DNA of 7,524 bases from JANQRV01 sp964533785 (GTDB lineage Bacteria; Bacteroidota; Bacteroidia; Chitinophagales; Saprospiraceae): positions 1 to 7,524 of the forward strand of contig CAZHNG010000331.1 in NCBI GenBank assembly GCA_964533785.1. The letters run 5' to 3'. Within the stretch, counting starts at the first letter, position 1. The number at the start of each line of letters is the position of its first letter. Below, piece by piece: positions 1 through 5,160 of the stretch. Under the pieces are notes generated by a model. That model worked only from the letters and a program-made list of their open reading frames with translations, searched no databases and was not told where the DNA came from. The translations under genes and the position numbers were made by a program.

Positions 1-212
1 TGAATATCAGCGTTTTGTTGTCTAAAATCTAGCGTCTAGCGTCAAAAGTCCAAATAACGAATCCCAATAAATAATTGTCACTATTGCCCCATCTGTTTTA
101 TCATTACTAAGTCGACAAAGCATTATAGCCCAATTACGAACCTGATTAGGCTGTCATCCGCATGATGAAGGAAAATACAAATTTACAATAGACTTGTCTA
201 ATAAAATTGGCA
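1..212. other. Gene-free left flank of pgk
   Basis: No open frame of useful length starts or ends here on either strand. The stretch holds the degenerate 7-bp array at 20-54 and, just behind the pgk stop, a perfect 5-bp hairpin (TAGAC 189-193, GTCTA 196-200). On the minus strand that hairpin is followed by TTGTAAATTTG, so it is at best a weak terminator for pgk. The rest is A/T-rich with nothing I can name. Confidence 0.5.
20..54 (+). repeat. Degenerate tandem 7-bp repeat, five units
   Basis: Five units in strict 7-bp register: GTCTAAA (20-26), ATCTAGC (27-33), GTCTAGC (34-40), GTCAAAA (41-47) and GTCCAAA (48-54). The part at 34-55 matches the reverse complement of 2769-2790 at 19 of 22 bases, so this is a dispersed family and not a one-off low-complexity patch. 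Function unknown. Confidence 0.7.
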
Positions 213-1421
213 TCAAGCTTTCATGGCTTTGATACCAGGTAGTTCTTTTCCTTCTAAAAATTCAAGCATTGCGCCGCCTCCGGTAGAGATGTAACTGATC
301 CTGCCCGCCAATCCCGATTGATTCACCGCAGAAACGGAATCACCGCCACCTACTAAAGAGAAAGCTCCATTATCCGTAGCTTCAGCGACAGCTTTGGCGA
401 TCGCGTTGGTTCCGCCGGCGAAATTTGCAAACTCAAATACGCCCATTGGTCCGTTCCACAGGATCGTTTTTGAGGCTAGAACAGCAGACGTAAATGCATC
501 GACTGCTTTAGGGCCTATATCCAGTCCCATCCAACCTTCAGGGATTTCATTGCTATTGGTTGATTGCCGTTTAGCTTCATTGGAAAAAGAGTCTGCGATA
601 AAGGAATCTTCCGGCAGTAGTATGGTGACTCCTTTCTTATCAGCTTTTTCCAACAATTCCCGGGCGAGCGCTAATTTATCTTCTTCTACGAGAGATTTTC
701 CAATCTGGCCGCCCTGTGCTTTGATAAAAGTGTAGGCCATTCCTCCACCAACAACCAAGGTATTGGCAAAATCGATCAATCGCTCCAGTAACAAAATCTT
801 GTCGGAAACTTTGGCTCCACCGATGATAGCCGTTAAAGGGCGTTCCGGATCGTTCAATACCCGGTTGGCATTTTCAATCTCCTTTTCCATTAGAAAACCG
901 AAAGACTTGGCACCGGCAGCAAAGTACTTAGCAACCGTAGCCGTGGAAGCGTGTTCCCGGTGAGCAGAACCGAAAGCATCGTTGATATAAATATCAGCCA
1001 ATTCGGATAAATGTTGGGCGAAGGTTTCGTCGCCTTTTTTCTCGCCCTTGTAAAACCGGGTATTTTCTAAAAGGACTACATCTCCGGGATTTTGTTGATC
1101 GATGGTATCCTTGACTTTAGGACCAACCGCTTCATCGATGAAAGTAACTTCTTTACCCAATAATTCCGACAATTTCGGGACAACGTGTTTCAAGGTAAAA
1201 CGCTCCTTATCAATACTACCGTCTTCTTTTAACTTTTTCATCGGACGACCTAAATGGGACATTAAAATGGCTATTCCTCCTCCATTGATAATATGTTTTA
1301 TGGTGGGCAATGCTCCCTTGATCCTGGTATCGTCGGTCACATGGTATTGCTCGTCGAGCGGCACGTTAAAATCAACGCGTACCAAGACCTTTTTGCCTTG
1401 AAAGTTTAGATTATTCATCAT
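213..1421 (-). CDS. pgk: Phosphoglycerate kinase
   Basis: Cytosolic glycolytic enzyme that transfers the acyl phosphate of 1,3-bisphosphoglycerate to ADP, giving ATP and 3-phosphoglycerate. At 402 residues it is full length for a bacterial Pgk. Substrate-side motifs in the N-terminal domain are RVDFNVP (15-21), SHLGRP (55-60), ENTRF (119-123) and GSAHREHAS (151-159). Nucleotide-side motifs in the C-terminal domain are GGAKVSDK (201-208), WNGPMGVFE (322-330), GGGDS (358-362) and STGGGAMLEFLEG (379-391). Two ATG codons stand in tandem (1419-1421 and 1416-1418) and either could start translation; there is no Shine-Dalgarno sequence. It lies 57 bp downstream of gap in the same direction, the usual glycolytic pairing, but a terminator-like hairpin sits between the two. 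Nothing is truncated and no key residue is missing. Confidence 0.98.
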   Translation of the reverse strand: MMNNLNFQGKKVLVRVDFNVPLDEQYHVTDDTRIKGALPTIKHIINGGGIAILMSHLGRPMKKLKEDGSIDKERFTLKHVVPKLSELLGKEVTFIDEAVGPKVKDTIDQQNPGDVVLLENTRFYKGEKKGDETFAQHLSELADIYINDAFGSAHREHASTATVAKYFAAGAKSFGFLMEKEIENANRVLNDPERPLTAIIGGAKVSDKILLLERLIDFANTLVVGGGMAYTFIKAQGGQIGKSLVEEDKLALARELLEKADKKGVTILLPEDSFIADSFSNEAKRQSTNSNEIPEGWMGLDIGPKAVDAFTSAVLASKTILWNGPMGVFEFANFAGGTNAIAKAVAEATDNGAFSLVGGGDSVSAVNQSGLAGRISYISTGGGAMLEFLEGKELPGIKAMKA

Positions 1422-1429
1422 CTGGAAAT

Positions 1430-1463
1430 TAAAAAGCCAGGGTTCAATTAGATCCCCCTGGCT
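1430..1463 (-). terminator. Intrinsic terminator or attenuator between gap and pgk
   Basis: Read on the minus strand, a perfect 8-bp GC-rich stem, AGCCAGGG with CCCTGGCT (1456-1463 and 1435-1442), closes a 13-nt loop and is followed at once by TTTTTAATTT. It begins 15 bp after the gap stop codon and its U-tract ends within about 10 nt of the pgk start. It could end gap transcripts, partly attenuate pgk, or protect the gap mRNA 3' end after processing. Confidence 0.75.
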
Positions 1464-1478
1464 GCTATCAACAAAAAA

Positions 1479-2477
1479 CTATTTATTTAGGATAAGGTCT
1501 GCCAGATCAGCTAAACGAGCAGAATAACCCGCTTCATTATCATACCAGCTTACGACCTTGATCATGTCATCCTTCACCGCCGTCATCATAGAATCGAAAA
1601 TAGAGGAATGCGGATTGCGAACGATATCGCTGGAGACCAAAGGATCAGTAGAATATTCCAGGATTCCTTTCATATCCCCTTCCGCGTGAGCTTTGAAAAC
1701 TGCGTTAATCTCTTCAGCAGTAGCCGTTTTTTCCACAGCTACGTTTACTTCGATCATTGAACCGGTGATCACAGGCACCCGTACCGCAATGGCAAATAAT
1801 TTTCCGGCCACTTCAGGAACGACTTTACCAACAGCGGAAGCCGCGCCGGTACTTGTAGGAACGATGTTAAAAGCAGCGGCTCTGGCTCTGCGGAGATCAC
1901 TGTGTGGTGCATCCTGGATGCGTTGGTCAGCGGTATAAGCGTGAATAGTAGTCATAGACCCAACTCTGATCCCCCAGTTGTCATTTAAGATCTTGGCTAC
2001 CGGCGCCAGACAGTTGGTTGTACAGGAAGCATTGGAGAATACGTTATGGCGGCGATCCAGTTCATGACCGTTTACTCCCAAAACGATAGTTTGCACCCCT
2101 CCACCTTTAGCAGGAGCGGAGATCAATACATCTTTCGCACCCGCTTCCAAATGTAAACCCGCTTTTTCTTTAGTACGGAAACGACCGGTACATTCCAAAA
2201 CAAGATCAACCCCGGAATCCTCCCAGGGTAGCTTTGCGGGATCAGGTTCTGCATAGGCAGCAATTTCTTTCCCGTTTACGATCAGGTGATCATCAGTGCT
2301 TTCCACGGTTCCTTCAAAAGGACCTTGCGCAGAATCATACTTTAACAGGTGAGCAAGTGTGGCATTGTCGGTTAAATCATTGATGGCTACTACCTCTACA
2401 TTCTTATTTTGTAGAAGACTTCTGAAAGTTAATCTACCAATCCGGCCAAAACCGTTAATTGCAATTTTTTTAGACAT
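1479..2477 (-). CDS. gap: Glyceraldehyde-3-phosphate dehydrogenase, type I
   Basis: Oxidises and phosphorylates glyceraldehyde 3-phosphate to 1,3-bisphosphoglycerate with reduction of NAD+; the product is the substrate of the neighbouring Pgk. The 332-residue protein is normal length. It opens with the Rossmann motif INGFGRIGR (7-15). Asp34 fits NAD preference. The active site is SNASCTTNC with catalytic Cys152, and His179 lies in TTIHAY. PTSTGAA (207-213) and the C-terminal WYDNEAGYS (311-319) are also family signatures. The frame stays open 48 codons further upstream, but I chose ATG 2475-2477 because family members begin just before this Rossmann strand and the extra residues look like translated leader. 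The leader lacks a Shine-Dalgarno sequence. At the NADP-discriminating site it has Ala-Pro (DAPHSDLRR) and not Leu-Pro, so cofactor choice is likely but not certain to be NAD. Confidence 0.97.
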   Translation of the reverse strand: MSKKIAINGFGRIGRLTFRSLLQNKNVEVVAINDLTDNATLAHLLKYDSAQGPFEGTVESTDDHLIVNGKEIAAYAEPDPAKLPWEDSGVDLVLECTGRFRTKEKAGLHLEAGAKDVLISAPAKGGGVQTIVLGVNGHELDRRHNVFSNASCTTNCLAPVAKILNDNWGIRVGSMTTIHAYTADQRIQDAPHSDLRRARAAAFNIVPTSTGAASAVGKVVPEVAGKLFAIAVRVPVITGSMIEVNVAVEKTATAEEINAVFKAHAEGDMKGILEYSTDPLVSSDIVRNPHSSIFDSMMTAVKDDMIKVVSWYDNEAGYSARLADLADLILNK

Positions 2478-2514
2478 GGTGGGTGAATTTTTCTGTTTAA
2501 TATTACTTAAAATA

Positions 2515-2549
2515 AGACTAAAGATACAAGACGCCAGACACCAGGCTGT
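2515..2549 (-). repeat. Degenerate tandem 7-bp repeat upstream of gap
   Basis: Plus-strand units in register: AGACTAA (2515-2521), AGATACA (2522-2528), AGACGCC (2529-2535), AGACACC (2536-2542) and AGGCTGT (2543-2549). They are the reverse-complement form of the array at 20-54. The array covers the candidate gap -7 box, so the repeats may have shaped or may overlap that promoter. Confidence 0.6.
2519..2526 (-). promoter_or_regulatory. Candidate -7 element of gap
   Basis: TATCTTTA on the minus strand matches the Bacteroidota TAnnTTTG element at all but the last base. It would give a leader of roughly 35 nt. No TTG is found at the expected distance upstream. The box lies inside the 7-bp repeat array. 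Confidence 0.35.
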
Positions 2550-2768
2550 GTATGAGTTCGAGAATTGAGCCTCGCCGTATTGCGAAAAAATGTGGATTTT
2601 AGTCCCACTAGTCTTGCTCAACTATCCAACAAAACTGTATATTCTTTGCCTTTGCCCCGCGACTTGTTGTATAAAGAACAATAAGTGTTTATTACTGAGC
2701 TAAAACTAGGTATTTTGCGGAGAAGATCACAATATCTGCAGGTAAAAATTTCCTTTTCCTCCAATATC

Positions 2769-2800
2769 GTTTAGACTTTTGACCCTAGACACCACAGGCT
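2769..2800 (-). repeat. Third copy of the 7-bp repeat family
   Basis: Plus-strand units AGACTTT (2773-2779), TGACCCT (2780-2786) and AGACACC (2787-2793), then register is lost at ACAGGCT. Reverse complement of 2769-2790 matches 34-55 at 19 of 22 bases. It abuts the structured element that starts at 2795, and a short related piece (CGCCAGA, 2931-2937) lies beyond that element's other end. Confidence 0.6.
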
Positions 2801-2924
2801 GGCCAAAAAGCCTCGATTTGCTAGATTTTCAAAATCTGGTAAATGTAAATAGGCTGAAATTCAGCGAAGTGAAATCTACTAAATTTTTGAAATTTAGCAG
2901 ATTGGATCATTTCTGGCCAGCCTG
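2795..2924. other. Multi-hairpin element closed by an 11-bp inverted repeat
   Basis: The ends are perfect inverted repeats: CAGGCTGGCCA (2795-2805) and TGGCCAGCCTG (2914-2924). Inside are three further palindromes. The first, centred at 2830 (2816-2844), pairs 14 bp with two G-U pairs. The second, GCTGAA-A-TTCAGC, is at 2853-2865. The third, centred at 2888 (2873-2903), pairs 13 bp with one A/C mismatch. One strand would therefore fold as a four-way junction of a closing stem and three arms. Arms one and three also resemble each other as inverted repeats (20 of 27 positions), which allows one long alternative hairpin. It may be a small non-autonomous element or a structured RNA. There is no protein frame and no clear target-site duplication. 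Confidence 0.55.
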
Positions 2925-3141
2925 ACCAGTCGCCAGACAGCATAAAAGCAACCCTTTGATAATTTGCAGATGAATAACTTTAAGTAAGAGGACCACCCGA
3001 AATGCTTTGTCTAATTGATTATCAAACAATTAAAATGCTATGTCAAAAGACCAAAATATCATCAAATAGTCACAAAATATAGCTCCTGAAAAATTATCAG
3101 ATTTTTTTTAGTCAGATATTTCATCTTATCAGGAAAGGATG

Positions 3142-3149
3142 TATATTTG
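3142..3149 (+). promoter_or_regulatory. Promoter -7 element of tRNA-Glu
   Basis: TATATTTG is a perfect match to the Bacteroidota TAnnTTTG element and lies 18 bp before the tRNA. The expected upstream TTG is weak (a TTTC near 3119-3122). A T-rich run at 3102-3109 further upstream could help polymerase binding. Confidence 0.65.
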
Positions 3150-3167
3150 CAACCGCAAAAGCGCGAT

Positions 3168-3239
3168 GGCCCGTTCGTCTAGGGGTTAGGACGCAGGGTT
3201 TTCATCCCTGTAACACGGGTTCGAATCCCGTACGGGCTA
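3168..3239 (+). tRNA. tRNA-Glu (anticodon TTC)
   Basis: A complete 72-nt cloverleaf. The acceptor stem is GGCCCGT with ACGGGCT, the first pair being G-U. D stem is GTCT/GGAC (3177-3180, 3189-3192). The anticodon stem CAGGG/CCCTG encloses TTTTCAT, with anticodon TTC at 3201-3203. The T arm is ACGGG-TTCGAAT-CCCGT (3215-3231). The discriminator is A3239. CCA is not encoded (CAA follows), so it must be added after transcription. It decodes GAA and GAG. It stands alone, with its own promoter and terminator. Confidence 0.97.
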
Positions 3240-3240
3240 C

Positions 3241-3272
3241 AAAGGTGAGTAATATTTGCTCACCTTTTTTTT
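3241..3272 (+). terminator. Intrinsic terminator of tRNA-Glu
   Basis: Perfect 9-bp stem AAAGGTGAG (3241-3249) with CTCACCTTT (3259-3267), a 9-nt loop, and an uninterrupted run of eight T (3265-3272). It begins one base after the discriminator base, leaving almost no 3' trailer. On the minus strand the stem is followed only by TTTG, so it should work poorly for the convergent gene. Confidence 0.9.
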
Positions 3273-3320
3273 GCAAATCATACCCAAAGCAAATTCACCA
3301 GCAATCGCAACTTGAGTTAA

Positions 3321-3920
3321 TCAATAAGCATGTTTCCCGGGCGTCCACCCTTTTTTCGCCAGATACTTTTCACCACTATCAACAGCCGGATTTTCTAATT
3401 GAGTGCCCATACTGTCATTCCACCGGTTGAGGTAACCGAAAAGCGCAATAACGCCTAGTATTTCAACGATCTCTCCCGCTGTCCAATATTTCCGCATGCG
3501 TTCTGCAATGGCATCATCCACCGCATTAGGAACCTGCGACGCCGCAATTGAAAAGTCGAGTGCCGCTCGTTCAGCCTCCGAAAAAGCAGGGTGTGACCGG
3601 TAATCCCAGATATTTTCCATTTGCTCTTGCTCGGCTCCGTAGCGTTCGGCAGCACGAATAGCATGGGCCTGGCAATATCTGCAACCTGTAGCATTGCTGG
3701 ATACGTAGGCGATCAGCCGTTTTAAAGCACTTGTGACTTTACCTTTGTTTTCCATCACTGCGCGATTCATCTCCAGGAAAGCTTCCGCTATCCGGGGGCG
3801 GTGCATCATGGTAAACAAGCTGTTGGGCGTAAAGCCCAAAGTTTCTTCGTAAAAAACAGCCATTTCCTCCAGTTCCGGATTGGAGGCTCGATCCAATGGC
3901 CATACGATCGGTTGTTTCAT
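3321..3920 (-). CDS. Carboxymuconolactone decarboxylase / AhpD-like family protein
   Basis: A 199-residue, all-helical-looking cytosolic protein with no signal peptide. It carries the family's thiol motif GCRYCQAH: Cys80, Cys83 and His86 in a CxxCxxH arrangement, preceded by ALKRLIAYVSSNATG (65-79). AhpD-type members use such a cysteine pair for peroxidase or disulfide-exchange chemistry. Aligned on the first cysteine, the position of the proton-relay Glu of AhpD appears to be Arg68 here, so the full AhpD mechanism may not apply. The C-terminal half has the second helical repeat (EIVEILGVIALFGYLNRWND, 150-169). The start is ATG 3918-3920, with no good alternative and no Shine-Dalgarno sequence. 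It is transcribed alone, convergent with the tRNA. The substrate cannot be read from sequence; it is not a muconate pathway gene by context. Confidence 0.85.
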   Translation of the reverse strand: MKQPIVWPLDRASNPELEEMAVFYEETLGFTPNSLFTMMHRPRIAEAFLEMNRAVMENKGKVTSALKRLIAYVSSNATGCRYCQAHAIRAAERYGAEQEQMENIWDYRSHPAFSEAERAALDFSIAASQVPNAVDDAIAERMRKYWTAGEIVEILGVIALFGYLNRWNDSMGTQLENPAVDSGEKYLAKKGWTPGKHAY

Positions 3921-3947
3921 AATAATGATTTGATGTGAAAAACGGCG

Positions 3948-3955
3948 TAAAGGTA
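3948..3955 (-). promoter_or_regulatory. Candidate -7 element of the AhpD-like gene
   Basis: Minus-strand TACCTTTA fits TAnnTTTG except for the last base and lies 27 bp before the start codon, implying a short leader. I see no convincing TTG upstream. The same octamer recurs on the same strand at 4164-4171, where no gene start follows closely. Confidence 0.35.
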
Positions 3956-4029
3956 AGGAAATACGATATCCAGAGGGAACCTAATCCCGGAATTCGGAAT
4001 TTTTAGAACAGCGTTTCTACCCAATCCCA

Positions 4030-4044
4030 AAACCTTGAAGGTTT
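4030..4044. repeat. Perfect palindrome, 7-bp arms
   Basis: AAACCTT (4030-4036) and AAGGTTT (4038-4044) are perfect inverted copies around a single G. It lies just beyond the T-run of the terminator candidate at 4051-4074. It may be a second stem of the same terminator or a protein-binding site. Confidence 0.5.
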
Positions 4045-4050
4045 AATCTC

Positions 4051-4074
4051 AAAAAAAATGGCTCCGCAGGCCAT
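4051..4074 (-). terminator. Candidate terminator of the LuxR-type gene
   Basis: On the minus strand ATGGC (4070-4074) pairs with GCCAT (4058-4062) around a 7-nt loop, and eight consecutive T follow when the last T of the stem is counted. The stem is short (5 bp), so strength is doubtful. It lies 150 bp behind the regulator's stop codon. Confidence 0.4.
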
Positions 4075-4223
4075 AAAAGAACTAGGAACCATTTCCACTA
4101 ATTTTTGGTCTATTGTATCGTTTGAGTTAAAGGTGTATCATTTGGTTCCCTGATTTTAAAGTTTAAAGGTAGTGAGTAACCCTCGAAAAGAAATACAGCA
4201 TTTGCAGTATTTTAGAATAATTT

Positions 4224-5003
4224 CTAAATAATTCCTTCTTTTATGCACTTCACCACGACCTGCACCATATTTTTACATCCTGACTTATCCAGGATATTTT
4301 TTTGGTGAGTTCTTGCCGTATCAGGAGCAATTGACAGTATATCTGCGACTTCCTTATAATTCAGGCCTTCTGCTAATAGCCGGATCACTTCGATTTGTCT
4401 GGGGGTAAAAAGCGGTTTTGTTTCATCCGGTAATGGTTTGTCCAAATCAACTTTTTGCCGAAAGTATGATGGACCATCGTTCAGATGAATAAATGAAAGC
4501 AGGTGGTTATTTTCCATGGTGATGTGACTGATATCGGTATGAACGCCAAAAACGGAAATAATTTTATGCTGATCATCCGTAGTTACAACAAATGCCTGCC
4601 TCAAGAACATTTTATATTTTCCACTTTTATCTTTTAACCTGAAGCAGTAGCATATTTTATACTGCAGGATTTCATGGGGAGCAATTTCCTGGTACAAGAA
4701 CATCCCGGATTTTTCTTCGCATTTCAGGAAGTATTCGACGTCTTCGGGATGCAGATAGTTTTCCAGTAAAGTTCCCACTGAAAATTCGTTGGGATCAATT
4801 CCATGGATTTTCTGAGCATTCGGATGTATGTATTTAAATGCTAGACCGGGAAAGTCAAACAGATAATAATAAGAGGGCCCCGGACAAAATACCAGGCTGA
4901 GGAGGTCTTTTATATCCTGGTATTGCCCTGATATTACCGGGCTTTTATGGACGACCGGATGATCTTGCCATAGCTTGATTATGGTTTGCACTTGATATGC
5001 CAT
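4224..5003 (-). CDS. PAS-domain LuxR-family transcriptional regulator
   Basis: A 259-residue cytosolic DNA-binding protein. Residues about 45-160 look like a PAS sensor fold: FDFPGLAFKYIHPNAQKIHG (49-68), LHPEDVEYFL (84-93), and a closing VFGVHTDIS strand (151-159). Residues about 198-257 form a LuxR/FixJ-type helix-turn-helix: FTPRQIEVIRLLAEGLNYKE (199-218), then IAPDTARTHQKNILDK (225-240), with the usual Glu205 and Gly213. There is no receiver domain or autoinducer domain, so the signal reaches it through PAS; the ligand or partner is unknown. The start is ATG 5001-5003. It is divergent from the pullulanase across 157 bp, which makes that gene a possible target, but this is context only. 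It is intact. Confidence 0.88.
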   Translation of the reverse strand: MAYQVQTIIKLWQDHPVVHKSPVISGQYQDIKDLLSLVFCPGPSYYYLFDFPGLAFKYIHPNAQKIHGIDPNEFSVGTLLENYLHPEDVEYFLKCEEKSGMFLYQEIAPHEILQYKICYCFRLKDKSGKYKMFLRQAFVVTTDDQHKIISVFGVHTDISHITMENNHLLSFIHLNDGPSYFRQKVDLDKPLPDETKPLFTPRQIEVIRLLAEGLNYKEVADILSIAPDTARTHQKNILDKSGCKNMVQVVVKCIKEGII

Positions 5004-5042
5004 ATCCTGGAGAATTTAAGTTCATACATTGATTCGGATCTA

Positions 5043-5050
5043 AAAATATA
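5043..5050 (-). promoter_or_regulatory. Candidate -7 element of the LuxR-type gene
   Basis: Minus-strand TATATTTT differs from TAnnTTTG only at the last base and lies 39 bp before the start codon. The region upstream is T-rich but has no clear TTG at about 19 bp. Confidence 0.35.
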
Positions 5051-5093
5051 AAAAGAAATGAATGCTTGAAAAACACGAGCCGTAATACTGAGC

Positions 5094-5123
5094 TTGCATC
5101 CATCCGATTTATTACTAAATTTG
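5094..5123 (+). promoter_or_regulatory. Promoter of the pullulanase gene
   Basis: TTG (5094-5096), 19 bp, then TAAATTTG (5116-5123). Both elements and the spacing fit the Bacteroidota vegetative promoter exactly. Transcription would start near 5130, leaving a leader of about 30 nt before ATG 5161. A 6-bp inverted repeat (GTAATA 5082-5087, TATTAC 5110-5115) brackets the TTG and touches the -7 box, a position where a regulator could act. Confidence 0.7.
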
Positions 5124-5160
5124 AAACATTATATTAAACAAGTCTATTACAAATTCTTTG

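Larger units (their letters stand above)
2478..3167. other. 690-bp gene-free region between gap and tRNA-Glu
   Basis: No plausible coding frame on either strand. Contents in order: gap leader and candidate promoter, a 7-bp repeat array (2515-2549), a weak hairpin at about 2662-2684 (CTTGTTGT with ACAATAAG, one G-U pair), a second 7-bp array (2773-2800), the multi-hairpin element (2795-2924), then an A/T-rich stretch leading to the tRNA promoter. An unannotated RNA gene cannot be excluded in 2620-2930. Confidence 0.5.
3921..4223. other. 303-bp spacer between the AhpD-like and LuxR genes
   Basis: No confident gene. Contents, read on the minus strand: an imperfect hairpin just behind the luxR-type stop (4191-4212, AAATAC/GTATTT and GCA/TGC around an A/A mismatch), a TACCTTTA box (4164-4171), a 29-codon open frame (4092-4003) that overlaps the terminator candidate and a palindrome, then the AhpD-like promoter candidate. 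Confidence 0.5.

Noticed and set aside
178..185. Minus-strand TAAATTTG as a promoter firing out of the left edge
   Set aside because: The octamer is perfect, but there is no TTG at 17-23 bp and no gene visible downstream within the window, so it cannot be told from chance in A/T-rich DNA.
394..735. Plus-strand open frames opposite pgk, gap and others
   Set aside because: They are antisense shadows of well-identified genes, with no motif of their own.
2478..2621. 48-codon N-terminal extension of the gap reading frame
   Set aside because: GAPDH proteins begin immediately before the INGFGRIGR strand; the extension runs through the 7-bp repeat and the promoter candidate and reads as translated leader.
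3085..3134. Inverted TCCTGA/TCAGGA around the T-rich stretch before the tRNA promoter
   Set aside because: Six-base arms 40 bp apart in A/T-rich sequence are weak, and no gene ends there that would need a terminator.
3245..3430. 61-codon plus-strand frame after the tRNA
   Set aside because: It starts inside the tRNA terminator and runs antisense into the AhpD-like gene; it has no recognisable motif.
5139..5157. Shared ACAAGTCTATT with the minus strand near 180-198
   Set aside because: Eleven identical bases (16 of 19 overall) are expected several times by chance between two strands of a window this size.
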